From Anaerosoma tenue (GTDB lineage Bacteria; Actinomycetota; Coriobacteriia; Anaerosomatales; Anaerosomataceae), in assembly GCF_023161965.1 (NCBI RefSeq), contig NZ_JALNTY010000002.1, positions 78,018 to 142,017 of the forward strand: 64,000 nucleotides of DNA, read 5' to 3'. The notes beneath the pieces are model-generated. The model saw nothing but the letters and a program-made list of their open reading frames with translations, made no database searches and was not told the origin of the DNA. Shown piece after piece: positions 1-8,417 of the stretch (position 1 is the stretch's first letter; each line of letters begins with the position of its first letter). A program made the translations under genes and the position numbers.

Positions 1-31
1 GGTTGCCGAGCCCCACGACCATGCGTGCCAT
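1..31 (-). CDS. pth: Peptidyl-tRNA hydrolase, N-terminal fragment
   Basis: Only the first ten codons lie in the window. They read MARMVVGLGN, the typical start of bacterial peptidyl-tRNA hydrolase, which recycles peptidyl-tRNA released from stalled ribosomes. The ATG lies 11 bp beyond the stop of the L25/Ctc gene on the same strand; ctc followed by pth is a widely conserved pair. Recognition rests on the short VGLGN motif plus context. Confidence 0.75.
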   Translation of the reverse strand, partial: MARMVVGLGN

Positions 32-42
32 GGCTGAGTCGA

Positions 43-696
43 CTACTCCTCGGTCTCCTCGGCTTCAGCAGCCTCTTCGCCAACCTCAGGAACCTCGGTG
101 ACCTCACCGATCTCGGCCTCCGGCTCCTCCTCCTCGCCCATGGGGGCGACGACGGACACGAGCACGGTCTCCGGGTCGTCCAGAAGCGTGACGCCCTTGG
201 GGGCCGTGAGATCCGCCACCGTCAGCGAATCGCCGATCCCAAGCGCGGACACGTCGACCTCGATGTGCTCGGGCAGGTCCTTCGGATTGGCCTCGATCCT
301 CAGCTCACGTGCCGAGTGCATCAGCGTACCGCCGGCGCGCTCGCCCTCCGAGGAGCCCACGAAACTGACCGGCACCACGGTCTGGAACGAGTGACCCATA
401 TCGATGGCCCAGAAGTCGATGTGCTGCACGAAGCCCTTGACCTCGTCGCGCTTGACCTCCTTGATGATGACGTCCACCGGGGCCTTGTCCCCATCGATGG
501 TGAGTGAGACCAGCGTGGCCCCCACCGAGGCGTGCTGCATCAGACGGTCGAACTCCTTGCCGTCGACGGACAGGGAGCGCGCGTCGACCTTGGAGCCGTA
601 CATCACCGCCGGCACCAGGCCCTCGGACGCCAGCTTGTGGCTGGTCTTGCCCGTGATCTCACGGACCTGTGCGTTCAACTCGACAACGTGCGTCAT
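43..696 (-). CDS. rplY: 50S ribosomal protein L25, Ctc (TL5) type
   Basis: 217 residues. The N-terminal ~90 residues are the 5S rRNA-binding L25 domain (starting VVELNAQVREITGK) and residues ~95-185 are the beta-rich TL5/Ctc C-terminal domain. A very acidic Glu-rich tail follows, as in many long L25 proteins. It binds 5S rRNA in the large subunit; in Bacillus the homologue Ctc is a general stress protein. The ATG is preceded by a GAGGAGG ribosome site at good spacing. It lies between prs and pth as in Bacillus. Confidence 0.95.
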   Translation of the reverse strand: MTHVVELNAQVREITGKTSHKLASEGLVPAVMYGSKVDARSLSVDGKEFDRLMQHASVGATLVSLTIDGDKAPVDVIIKEVKRDEVKGFVQHIDFWAIDMGHSFQTVVPVSFVGSSEGERAGGTLMHSARELRIEANPKDLPEHIEVDVSALGIGDSLTVADLTAPKGVTLLDDPETVLVSVVAPMGEEEEPEAEIGEVTEVPEVGEEAAEAEETEE

Positions 697-751
697 GCGT
701 TCGTTCCTCCTCTTGTTCTTCGGGTGACGCGTACGCGCCCCCCGGATCTCG

Positions 752-1717
752 CTACAACTGGAAGTCCGGATCGAAGAGCTCCGAGACCGAGTCGTCGTTG
801 TACACGTTCTGGATGGCCCGCGCGATCAGCGGCGCCACCGACAGTAGACGAAGCCTACCATGCTGCCGCTCAACGGGGACGGGAAGCGTGTTAGTGACCA
901 CGACCTCCTCGATGGGTGCGGACTCCAGCCGATCGAACGCGGGCGGCGAGAAGATGCCATGGGTCGCCGTGACCCAGACCTTGGAGGCGCCCTTGTTCAC
1001 CAACGCCCGAGCGCCCTCGGTCACCGAACCGGCGGTGTCGATCATATCGTCCGCGAGGATGCAGTTCTTGCCCTCTACGTCGCCGATGACATGCGTGATC
1101 TCAGCGACATTGTGCTCCGGACGGCCCTTGTGGAGTATGGCGAGCTCGCCGCCGAGCATGTCCGCCATCTTCTTGGCGGCTTTCACCCTGCCGACGTCGG
1201 GCGAGACGACCACGAGGTCCTCGAGGCCGAGTTCGTCGAAGTAGTCCGCCAGGATGGGCAGCGCGGTCAGATGGTTCACGGGCTGGTTGAAGAAGCCCTG
1301 GATCTGCCCCTGGTGCAGGTCCATCGCGATCACCCGCTCGGCGCCGGCAGTGGTCAGCAGGTCGGCCACGAGCTTGGCGGTGATGGGCTCACGTGCCGCT
1401 GACTTCTTGTCCTGACGCGCGTACGCGTAGTGCGGGATCACCGCCGTGATGCAGCGCGCACTCGCGCGCTTGGCGGCATCGATCATGATCAGCAGCTCCA
1501 TCAAGGCCGCGTTCACCGGCTGGCACATCGACTGCACCAGGAAGACGTCGGCGCCACGTACGCTCTCCAGGTAGCGCACGTAGATCTCGCCGTTGGCGAA
1601 CTTGGAGACCCGGATGTTCCCGAGTTCCACGCCAAGGTGCCGCGCGATATCCTCCGACAGCTCGCGGTTATGGGTTCCCGCGAACACCATCATGCGCTTG
1701 CCGGGTGTGGAGATCAT
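752..1717 (-). CDS. prs: Ribose-phosphate pyrophosphokinase (PRPP synthetase)
   Basis: Makes 5-phosphoribosyl-1-diphosphate from ribose-5-phosphate and ATP for nucleotide, His and Trp synthesis. Class I features are visible: KFANGEIYV, the flexible-loop YARQDKK segment, the DLHQGQIQGFF metal/ATP region, and the ribose-phosphate loop DDMIDTAGS. From the ATG at 1717 the protein is 321 residues, the family's usual length. The frame is open to a GTG at 1780 (342 residues), but no good ribosome site precedes that codon, so the shorter start is preferred. It sits between glmU and the L25 gene, the Firmicutes-type order. Confidence 0.93.
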   Translation of the reverse strand: MISTPGKRMMVFAGTHNRELSEDIARHLGVELGNIRVSKFANGEIYVRYLESVRGADVFLVQSMCQPVNAALMELLIMIDAAKRASARCITAVIPHYAYARQDKKSAAREPITAKLVADLLTTAGAERVIAMDLHQGQIQGFFNQPVNHLTALPILADYFDELGLEDLVVVSPDVGRVKAAKKMADMLGGELAILHKGRPEHNVAEITHVIGDVEGKNCILADDMIDTAGSVTEGARALVNKGASKVWVTATHGIFSPPAFDRLESAPIEEVVVTNTLPVPVERQHGRLRLLSVAPLIARAIQNVYNDDSVSELFDPDFQL

Positions 1718-1817
1718 GCTCTCGATCGCTCCCTCATCTTCCGGGGCCTGTACTCCCGCTGCTGCGACCACCTTCGTCACAGGGTATCGTATCAGTGTGA
1801 GCCGCTTCGCTCACTTG

Positions 1818-2843
1818 TCACGCGCCGTGATTCGGTGTCCCGGCGTCTCGGGTCCGGTGGATCCACGGACCTACCGCCTCGTGATCGGCAACGACCGCAC
1901 CCGTGAGTACCGAGTTGTCCACGCTGCATCCGCTCCCGACCCTGCAATCGGTGAGCCGGGAACCCGGCCCGAGTATGCAATCCTCGCCGACCACGGTATC
2001 GCCGAACAAGAACGTGAGCGGCTCGATGACGGTGTCCCGACCGATCGCCACCTCAGGGCCGATCCACACGAGACCCGGGTCCGTCATGGTGACGCCATTG
2101 AGCATGTGGCGCTCGTTGATGCGCCGCTGCAGCACGGCAGCCGCCTCGGAGAGCTGCACGCGACTGTTCACGCCGAGCGTCTCGTCGGGATCGTCAGCCT
2201 CCACAGCCACCACCCCAAGACCTGCGCTGCGAAAGTGCGCGACCATGTCGGTAAGGTAGTACTCGCCCTGGGCGTTTGCGTTCTGAAGGCGGTGCAGATG
2301 CTCGAAGAGGGCGGCCGCATCGAAGCAGTAGGTGCTGGTATTGACCTCGTCGATCGCGTGCTGCCCCTCGGCAAGGTCCCTGTGCTCCACGATCCCCGCG
2401 ATGGAGCCGTCGGGATCCCGCACGATGCGCCCGTATCCGGTGGGATCCTGAAGACGTGTGGTGAGCACCGAGCACGCCGCTCCGGCATCTTCGCGCGACT
2501 CGATCAGACGCGCGAGCGTCGCGGGCGTGAGCAACGGACAGTCACCGGCGAGGACAAGCAGGGAGCCGGAGCCGCCCGAGAGCGTGTCTTCGGCGCACAT
2601 CACGGCGTGACCCGTTCCGAGCTGCCGGTCCTGACGCACGAACTCCACATCGTGCACGATCGCCTCAACGGTCTCTGCATGATGTCCCGTGACGACGATC
2701 ACCCTGTCGCACCCTGCCTCCCGCGCGGCAGCCACCGCATGGCCGACCAGCGGGACTCCCAGGATGCGGTGAGCGACCTTGGGGAGGGACGACTTCATAC
2801 GAGTCCCCTCACCGGCCGCAAGGATCAGAGCGGTCGCGCCCAT
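1818..2843 (-). CDS. glmU: UDP-GlcNAc pyrophosphorylase, GlmU-like, C-terminally short
   Basis: The nucleotidyltransferase domain is intact: LILAAGEGTRMKSSLPK at the N-terminus (G-x-G-T-R and the catalytic Lys), the QLGTGHAV uridine-binding stretch, and the AGDCPLL metal site. It should convert GlcNAc-1-P plus UTP to UDP-GlcNAc for peptidoglycan. At 341 residues it is about 110 shorter than usual GlmU (~450-460). The left-handed beta-helix begins (GPEVAIGRDTVIEP) but ends soon after VGPWIHRTRD, before the region that holds the acetyltransferase His and the acetyl-CoA site. No downstream frame restores it. The start is the second ATG of an ATGATG, five bases from AAGGAG; the frame is open upstream, but that part overlaps tRNA-Gln. 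Confidence 0.88.
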   Translation of the reverse strand: MGATALILAAGEGTRMKSSLPKVAHRILGVPLVGHAVAAAREAGCDRVIVVTGHHAETVEAIVHDVEFVRQDRQLGTGHAVMCAEDTLSGGSGSLLVLAGDCPLLTPATLARLIESREDAGAACSVLTTRLQDPTGYGRIVRDPDGSIAGIVEHRDLAEGQHAIDEVNTSTYCFDAAALFEHLHRLQNANAQGEYYLTDMVAHFRSAGLGVVAVEADDPDETLGVNSRVQLSEAAAVLQRRINERHMLNGVTMTDPGLVWIGPEVAIGRDTVIEPLTFLFGDTVVGEDCILGPGSRLTDCRVGSGCSVDNSVLTGAVVADHEAVGPWIHRTRDAGTPNHGA

Positions 2844-2889
2844 CATGGCTCCTTCATATCGGGGCCCGGCGCCCCGCTCGGTAGCAGTG

Positions 2890-2964
2890 TGGCTGGGGCG
2901 GTAGGATTCGAACCTACGGATGACGGAGCCAAAGTCCGTTGCCTTGCCACTTGGCGACGCCCCA
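2890..2964 (-). tRNA. tRNA-Gln (anticodon UUG)
   Basis: A 75-nt cloverleaf with encoded CCA. The acceptor TGGGGCG pairs with CGCCCCA, the T arm contains GGTTCGAATCC, and the anticodon stem ACGGA/TCCGT encloses the loop CTTTGGC, giving anticodon TTG. It lies between spoVG and glmU on the same strand, 46 bp before the glmU start, and may be co-transcribed with them. Confidence 0.95.
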
Positions 2965-3101
2965 AGGACACCCGCTCGGCGGGCCTCCGTAAGCGCAAGG
3001 GAGTATACCACAGCGCGCCCGTCCCCAGATGCGGATGGATGCACGACACGGCGGTGCGCAGCGAGCAAGTGCGGGGGCGTCTCCGGCGCGGAACGAGATG
3101 C

Positions 3102-3401
3102 CTAGTGAAGCGAGCCGACGGACTCGGCCGCCTCGGTGAAGGCGTTGACGCCTCCCTCGGCCTCGAACTCGCTCAGTACCGCATCCTGGATCCTCTGGCG
3201 CGCATCGGCGTTGATGGGATGGCAGATGTCGCGGAACTCGCCGCTGGGGAGCTTGCGTGACGGCATGGCCACGAACAGACCCTTGTCGCCGTTCACGACC
3301 CGGAGGTCATGGATGACGAACATGTCGTCGATCACGATGCTCGCGATCGCGCACACCTTGTTCATCGCCACCGGCCTGAGCGTGACTTTGGTTATGTCCA
3401 T
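3102..3401 (-). CDS. spoVG: Septation/gene-regulation protein SpoVG
   Basis: 99 residues starting MDITKVTLRPV, with the conserved AIASIVIDDMFVIHDLRVVNG and FVAMPSRKLPSGEFRDICHPIN segments that define SpoVG. Family members bind DNA or RNA and affect septation, sporulation or virulence genes in Firmicutes; the role in an apparently non-sporulating actinobacterium is unknown. The chosen ATG follows an AGGGGG ribosome site; longer in-frame starts add unrelated sequence. It lies between ispE and glmU as in Bacillus. Confidence 0.95.
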   Translation of the reverse strand: MDITKVTLRPVAMNKVCAIASIVIDDMFVIHDLRVVNGDKGLFVAMPSRKLPSGEFRDICHPINADARQRIQDAVLSEFEAEGGVNAFTEAAESVGSLH

Positions 3402-3503
3402 ATCCCGTGCCCCCTGCAGGTCCTCGTTTGCCCCTGGTGAGTTCTTCGACGCCCCTACCGCCATCCCTGCACTCAAGGAAACGTAAGGAAACGTGCCGGC
3501 AGG

Positions 3504-4376
3504 TCAGTCTCGTTCGACCGCACACGCGCGGCCGCACGTCCGCGTCGCGGCGCTCCAGTAACCTGCCTCCGCCGCGTGGGCCGCACATGCCTCGGCAGAG
3601 CCGCCGGCGTCGCAGATGCCGAACACCGCCGAACCGCTGCCCGCCATCGCCGCCCCGAGCACCCCGGGGTGCGACCGGACCAGATCGAGCGCGTGGCCCA
3701 CCGACGGGACTAGACGAGCCGAGGAAGGAGTCATGGCGTTGAACAACAGTGCGGCCACGCGTTGGGCATCCCCCTCGACGAGTGCGCGCTCCAGCGGCTC
3801 CACCGGTGGCGCAGCCTCATGCGGCATGTCGTCGAACGCCCGGTACGCCTCGGCAGTGGCCACAGGCTCCGCAGGCCGGACCAACACCACCGGGACGTCC
3901 AGCGCCGGAAGACGACGCAGGAAGACATCCCCGCGGCCCGTGAAGCGCGCCGCCCCTCCATCGAGGAAGAACGGGACATCCGCGCCAAGAGAACGGGCGA
4001 TGCTGTAAAGGTCCTCACCGCGCTCTGAGACACCCCAGAGCGTCGCCAGGCCGACGATCACGGCTGCGGCGTCGGAGCTCGCCCCGCCGAGCCCCGCGCC
4101 TGCCGGTACACGCTTACGAACGGTCACCGAGACGAGAGGCTCCCGGTCGAAGTGCTCGGCCATGGCCAGCACGGCTTTGTACGCAAGATTGTCGTCGTCC
4201 GCCAACCCGAGGTCGGGCACGCACGAGAAGCGTAGGCGCTCCGCCGGGCCCACGGTCACCTCGTCGCCGAACTCAAGCGCGTGGAGCACCGTGTCCACGG
4301 GATGATAGCCGTCCGGCCGGACCGGTCCGACCGCGAGATAGAGGTTGACCTTCGCCGGCGCGTGGATGCGGAGCAT
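3504..4376 (-). CDS. ispE: 4-diphosphocytidyl-2-C-methyl-D-erythritol kinase
   Basis: GHMP kinase of the MEP isoprenoid pathway; phosphorylates CDP-ME at the 2-OH with ATP. The N-terminal substrate signature APAKVNLYLAV is present, and the ATP loop reads PAGAGLGGASSDAAA at about residues 90-105. The C-terminal GSGSAVFGI motif is also present. 290 residues, normal size. The start ATG follows GGAGG by four to five bases. Neighbours veg and spoVG match the Bacillus order. Confidence 0.95.
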   Translation of the reverse strand: MLRIHAPAKVNLYLAVGPVRPDGYHPVDTVLHALEFGDEVTVGPAERLRFSCVPDLGLADDDNLAYKAVLAMAEHFDREPLVSVTVRKRVPAGAGLGGASSDAAAVIVGLATLWGVSERGEDLYSIARSLGADVPFFLDGGAARFTGRGDVFLRRLPALDVPVVLVRPAEPVATAEAYRAFDDMPHEAAPPVEPLERALVEGDAQRVAALLFNAMTPSSARLVPSVGHALDLVRSHPGVLGAAMAGSGSAVFGICDAGGSAEACAAHAAEAGYWSAATRTCGRACAVERD

Positions 4377-4449
4377 CGTTCCTCCCCGGGCACACGACAC
4401 GCGGGGCATCGGAGCCCCGCGTGTCGTCATGATCTGCCGTGACCTGCCC

Positions 4450-4731
4450 TTAGTTGAGCCAGCCGAAGATGCATTCGCCGGTGTCGCAATCGGTCAGCTC
4501 GACCGTTCCGGTGAGGATGTCGACGTAGCTGTATGAGACGCGCGCAGTGCGGCCCCGCTTCTCGTCGATCTTGAGAACGAACAGACTCGGATGCGTCTGC
4601 TCCAGAACACCCTCGCGTTCAAGAACCTTTGAGCGGCCCATGTTCGCCTTGAGCTTCATGCGCTCGCCCATCATGGACTCGAGGTCGGCACGTATACGGC
4701 CGACGACCTGGACCTGATTCAGAGTATCCAT
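4450..4731 (-). CDS. veg: Veg family protein
   Basis: 93 residues; the stretch VGRIRADLESMMGERMKLKANMGRSK is characteristic of Veg (DUF1021). In Bacillus subtilis Veg affects biofilm gene expression; its molecular activity is not established. It stands between rsmA and ispE exactly as in Firmicutes. Confidence 0.93.
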   Translation of the reverse strand: MDTLNQVQVVGRIRADLESMMGERMKLKANMGRSKVLEREGVLEQTHPSLFVLKIDEKRGRTARVSYSYVDILTGTVELTDCDTGECIFGWLN

Positions 4732-4773
4732 GTATCAACCTCCTCGAAGAGAGTTAGTATACAGAAGATTGTG

Positions 4774-5640
4774 TCAGAACACAACTCCGCCGGACCCCTC
4801 AGCGGCTGCGCCAAGGGCCAGGAACTGCTCCACGTCGAGGTTCTCCGCGCGAAGCGTGCCGTCGATCCCCGCACGGCCGAGAATCGTCGATGCCGTTGCC
4901 GCGTCGACCCCCAGGCCCGCGGCCAACGAGTTCCGCACCGTCTTGCGCCTCTGGGAGAACGCGGCGTCCGCGACCCGCCCCGCAACCGCTATGCGTTCCG
5001 CGGCAGCACGCTCCGCGCGCTCCAGGCGGATCACAGACGAATCGACCCGTGGCGGAGGCAGGAAGCACGTGCGGGGAACGGGGAAACGGCCGGTTACCCG
5101 TGCCCTCAGAGCCAGCTTCACCGTGTAGGCTCCATACGCCTTCGTCCCCGGTATAGCCGCCATCCGGTCGGCCACCTCGGCCTGGACCATCACCACGGCC
5201 CGCTGCAGTGACGGCATCTCCTCGAAGAAGCGGAGCACGACGGTCGCGGCGACCGCGTACGGCAGGTTGGCCACAAGCGCTCGCGGCGCGTCATCCCCGG
5301 CGCCGAGCAGGTCGACCGGAACGGTCACCGCGTCGGCGTGCACGACCCGCAGACCCCGGCTCTCGTCGGCCAGCTCTGCGAGGACGGGGATGAGGCGTGC
5401 GTCGTACTCGACGGCAGTGACATGGGCGCCGACGGCAAGCAGCGCATCGGTGAGCGTACCGATACCGGGTCCGATCTCGAGGACACGCTCTCCGGGTCGA
5501 AGCGCTGCGCTATCGACGATGCGACCGACGATGTTGTCGTCCACGAGGAAGTGCTGGCCGAGCGCCTTGCGGGTGTACAGCCCGTGTCGCTTGAGAACGC
5601 CGATCGTAGCCGACGGAGTGGCCAACCTGGAGTGCGGCAT
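4774..5640 (-). CDS. rsmA: 16S rRNA (A1518/A1519) dimethyltransferase
   Basis: 288 residues. Rossmann methyltransferase motif I VLEIGPGIGTLTDALL follows the KALGQHFLVDDNI signature. The catalytic motif IV reads NLPYAVA, and the C-terminal helical domain contains the SQRRKTVRNSLA motif. It dimethylates two adjacent adenines near the 3' end of 16S rRNA and contributes to small-subunit assembly. In Bacillus the gene follows rnmV; no rnmV lies here, and the upstream neighbour is the YabE-like gene. Confidence 0.95.
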   Translation of the reverse strand: MPHSRLATPSATIGVLKRHGLYTRKALGQHFLVDDNIVGRIVDSAALRPGERVLEIGPGIGTLTDALLAVGAHVTAVEYDARLIPVLAELADESRGLRVVHADAVTVPVDLLGAGDDAPRALVANLPYAVAATVVLRFFEEMPSLQRAVVMVQAEVADRMAAIPGTKAYGAYTVKLALRARVTGRFPVPRTCFLPPPRVDSSVIRLERAERAAAERIAVAGRVADAAFSQRRKTVRNSLAAGLGVDAATASTILGRAGIDGTLRAENLDVEQFLALGAAAEGSGGVVF

Positions 5641-5658
5641 GTGGCGCGGGCCTCCGGG

Positions 5659-6750
5659 CTAGTCGGCGAGGATGGTGATGGCCACGCTCCGCCTGCCCCA
5701 TGCGCGAGCATCGGCAACCGCGGCGGACGGGCCGCCCGACCAGAAGCAGACATCGATAGTGGTGCCCTTGATCGCCCCGCCCGTATCAGCAGCGACCGCA
5801 TACCCGTAGCCCGGCACGTAGAGCTTCGTCCCCAGCGGGATGACCGAAGGATCCACCGCGACCACGCCCCATCCGGCCGGGATGCCGTAGTAGGAGATCC
5901 TGTTCTCGATGATGGGCAACCCACCGCATCCGGGGTCCCAGGGTGTGTACGCGGTGGCCGTGACCCTGAGCGTCCGTCCCGACGACTCCGGTGCATCCGC
6001 GCCCGACCGGGCACCGGGCGGCGTGGCGCCGGACGCCGCCATCTCGACGTTCACAGGCGGAGGGGGCTCCCTCGTCCCGACCTTGACGACGGCAGGGATC
6101 GGCTCCTCGAGGATCTCCTCGGCCTTGACGACCCGCCCGACCTCGACATCGCCCTGCATGAGCACCTGGAACACGCGAACGGCGCGGCCTTGCACGCCTT
6201 CGCGCGCGGTGGAACTCTCACCCACGAGCAGACCCGCATCGGGCTCCTCCACCGTGTCGAACGCGACGTCGACTTCTTCCTTGACGATCCGCGTGTACAC
6301 CTCGGCGGCCGTGATGACCATCCCCTCCGTAAGGGGGGCGTCGATCGAGGGCGTGACGGCGATCCCTCCTGTGGGGTCGAGCCCCACGGCGACCAGCGCG
6401 TCGGCGACGGTGCTGCCGATGACCCTCACATCCACGGGCGTGCCGCCGCAATCGATCGTCACCGGGACCGCCTGCCTCACGACGATCTCCGCGCCATCGG
6501 CGATCGGCTGCTCAGGCAGCGGACTGACGAGATCGCCCTCGTCGAGGACGATCTCCACCTCCTGGAGAACGTCCGCCACGGTGGCGGCGTCTGTCTTGTG
6601 ATAGGCGACCTTGCCGTCGACGACGACCGTGACGCCCTTCTTGGCCCAGGCGAACCCGTATACTGCGCTTGCTGCGACTACGATGGCTAGTGCGACTACT
6701 GCGACGTGGTGGTTCTTCAACAGGCGGGCCGGTTGAACCGGCGTACGCAT
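5659..6750 (-). CDS. YabE/Rpf-like cell-wall protein: DUF348, G5 and 3D domains
   Basis: 363 residues. An N-terminal membrane anchor or signal (VAVVALAIVVAASAVYGFAW) is followed by two DUF348 ubiquitin-like repeats (~40-145), a G5 domain (~150-235) and a C-terminal 3D domain. The 3D domain carries its three Asp: VAVDPSVIPLGT, AADTGG, TIDVCF. 3D domains share the fold of lytic transglycosylases such as MltA, so the protein probably cleaves or remodels peptidoglycan outside the cell. Position next to tatD and rsmA matches Bacillus yabE. The ATG is preceded by AAAGG; the frame is open ~230 bp further upstream, but that part overlaps the flavoprotein's 3' flank and looks non-coding. Confidence 0.88.
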   Translation of the reverse strand: MRTPVQPARLLKNHHVAVVALAIVVAASAVYGFAWAKKGVTVVVDGKVAYHKTDAATVADVLQEVEIVLDEGDLVSPLPEQPIADGAEIVVRQAVPVTIDCGGTPVDVRVIGSTVADALVAVGLDPTGGIAVTPSIDAPLTEGMVITAAEVYTRIVKEEVDVAFDTVEEPDAGLLVGESSTAREGVQGRAVRVFQVLMQGDVEVGRVVKAEEILEEPIPAVVKVGTREPPPPVNVEMAASGATPPGARSGADAPESSGRTLRVTATAYTPWDPGCGGLPIIENRISYYGIPAGWGVVAVDPSVIPLGTKLYVPGYGYAVAADTGGAIKGTTIDVCFWSGGPSAAVADARAWGRRSVAITILAD

Positions 6751-6907
6751 AGCAGCCTTTCGACTGGTTACAGTGCCCTGTCTGCACGCGACCTTCGGAG
6801 TATAGCCCAACCCCGCCGCTCCGGGCCACGGGGCCGAACGCTGGACGCGACGAACGGCGGTGTGGACGCGAGGCGGCACGAGCGCCCGGTGGCGATGGGC
6901 GGTCGGA

Positions 6908-7543
6908 TCACTCCGCCTGTCTGCGACGAGCGGCCTCGAGCGCCACCGCCGAGCCCAGGATGCGCGCCCCCTCGAGTGCATGGAGCCGATGTGCGATGTC
7001 GCCGGGGGCGTCGACCCCGGACGCCTTCATCACATCGAGCACGTCGACGCCGAGCACCGCCATCACGCTGCGAGTGGTCGCCTCGGCGGCTTCGAACCCG
7101 TACGGATCGCCGCCGCTGCGTGCCAGCAGGACCGCTCCGGGGCGACGCGGGGGCCGTGGACGGTCGAGCACGTGCGTACGCGCCCAGTACGGCTGCATCC
7201 GGTCGTAGAGGATCTTGAGGGTGGCTGGCACGGTTGCGAAGTACACCGGGGAGGCGACGACGATCGCGTCGGCCGAGTCGAGCGTGGCGAATACGTCCTG
7301 CCACCCGTCCGCCAGTATGCACTCCCCCGTCTCCGAGCAGTCGTTGCAGCCCCGGCACGGAGCGAGGCCGGCGTCGGCCGCAACGAGCGTCTGCGTTCGC
7401 GCGCCGGCGATCGCAGCGCCTTCGAGCGCCGCCTTCAGGAGCGTGTCGCTGTTGCCCCCGCGCCGCGGACTGCCCGCGATCCCCAGCACGAGCGGCTGTG
7501 CCGTCTGCGGGGCCTGACCGGTATCGTGCGCGTTGGCGCTCAT
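6908..7543 (-). CDS. Flavodoxin-fold iron-sulfur flavoprotein / NADPH-dependent FMN reductase family
   Basis: 211 residues. The FMN-binding start LGIAGSPRRGGNSDTLL and the ASPVYFATVPATLKILYDR segment are typical. A compact cysteine cluster CRGCNDCSETGEC (CX2CX2CX5C) matches the [4Fe-4S] site of archaeal-type Isf flavoproteins, so it is likely a cytoplasmic electron carrier or reductase. The ATG overlaps the tatD stop by four bases, so the two are translationally coupled. It occupies a place where Bacillus has no such gene, suggesting a lineage-specific insertion. Confidence 0.85.
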   Translation of the reverse strand: MSANAHDTGQAPQTAQPLVLGIAGSPRRGGNSDTLLKAALEGAAIAGARTQTLVAADAGLAPCRGCNDCSETGECILADGWQDVFATLDSADAIVVASPVYFATVPATLKILYDRMQPYWARTHVLDRPRPPRRPGAVLLARSGGDPYGFEAAEATTRSVMAVLGVDVLDVMKASGVDAPGDIAHRLHALEGARILGSAVALEAARRRQAE

Positions 7544-8391
7544 AGGACATGCGCCCGGCTAAACAGCTGGCGAGCGTTCGCCAGCGCGGATCGCGCCACC
7601 TCGGCATGCGGAAGATCCTTCGCATCGGCCACGGCCTCCGCATTGAGTACCGCGAAAGCCGGCTCGTTGGGCCGACCCCGATATGGATGCGGCGCGAGGA
7701 ACGGGCAGTCGGTCTCAACGAGCAGGCGGTCGAGCGGGACGATGCGGGCCGCCTCGCGCACGGCATCCGCCTTCTTGAACGTCACGGGTCCCGCGAACGA
7801 GATGAAGCAGCCGAGGTCGAGGAAGCGCCGCGCGAGCTCGGGCCCTTCGGTGAAGCAGTGGATGATGCACCCCGCGGGTGGAGGCCCGACCTCCTCGATG
7901 ATCTCGAGTCCCTCCTCGTGAGCCTCGCGCAGATGTATCTCCACCGGAAGCCCCACCTCATGCGCCAGCGCGAGGTGCGCGCGGAACCACGCGCGCTGCG
8001 TGTCTCTCGGGGAGTGGTCGTAATGGAAGTCGAGGCCGAGCTCGCCGAACGCGCCCACCCGCGGATCGTCGGCCAGCTCGCGCAGGCGCACGAGGAGCGC
8101 GTCGTCGCCCTCCTTGGCGTTGTGCGGATGCCATCCCACGATGAGCCGCACGTCCGGCACGGACAACCCGTCTGCATCGAGGTGTCTCTGCGCGTCACAC
8201 ACCCATCCCTCGAGCCCGCCAAGGGTGCTCTCAGGCGCCTCGGTAAGATCCACTACCGTTGCCACGAGCGCTATACGCGCGTGAGCGGCGCGCACGAGCG
8301 CCGCCACCGGATCGTCGAGCATCGCGAGGTGCGCGTGAGCGTCCACCGAGGGGGCGCCGAGGTCGGGCAGGACGGGCAGCGATTCGACCAC
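7540..8391 (-). CDS. tatD: TatD-family metal-dependent hydrolase/DNase
   Basis: 283 residues from a GTG start (VVESLPVLPD) that has a GGAAGG site upstream and lies 26 bp past the metG stop. The frame is open further upstream, but only inside metG. The metal site DAHAHLAML, the GELGLDFHYD motif, VEIHLREA and the VETDCPFLAP signature identify the TatD amidohydrolase family. Members are 3'-5' DNases or tRNA hydrolases. Follows metG as in Bacillus yabD. Confidence 0.92.
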   Translation of the reverse strand: MVESLPVLPDLGAPSVDAHAHLAMLDDPVAALVRAAHARIALVATVVDLTEAPESTLGGLEGWVCDAQRHLDADGLSVPDVRLIVGWHPHNAKEGDDALLVRLRELADDPRVGAFGELGLDFHYDHSPRDTQRAWFRAHLALAHEVGLPVEIHLREAHEEGLEIIEEVGPPPAGCIIHCFTEGPELARRFLDLGCFISFAGPVTFKKADAVREAARIVPLDRLLVETDCPFLAPHPYRGRPNEPAFAVLNAEAVADAKDLPHAEVARSALANARQLFSRAHVL

Positions 8392-8417
8392 GGTTCTTCC
8401 CTTCCGGTCCTTTGCGG

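Noticed and set aside
2847-3068. A longer N-terminus for GlmU
   Set aside because: The extension covers tRNA-Gln and has no similarity to the family; the ATG at 2843 has a strong ribosome site.
1593-3260. A 555-codon plus-strand open frame across prs, glmU, tRNA-Gln and spoVG
   Set aside because: It runs through a tRNA gene and four well-supported minus-strand features with no recognisable domain.
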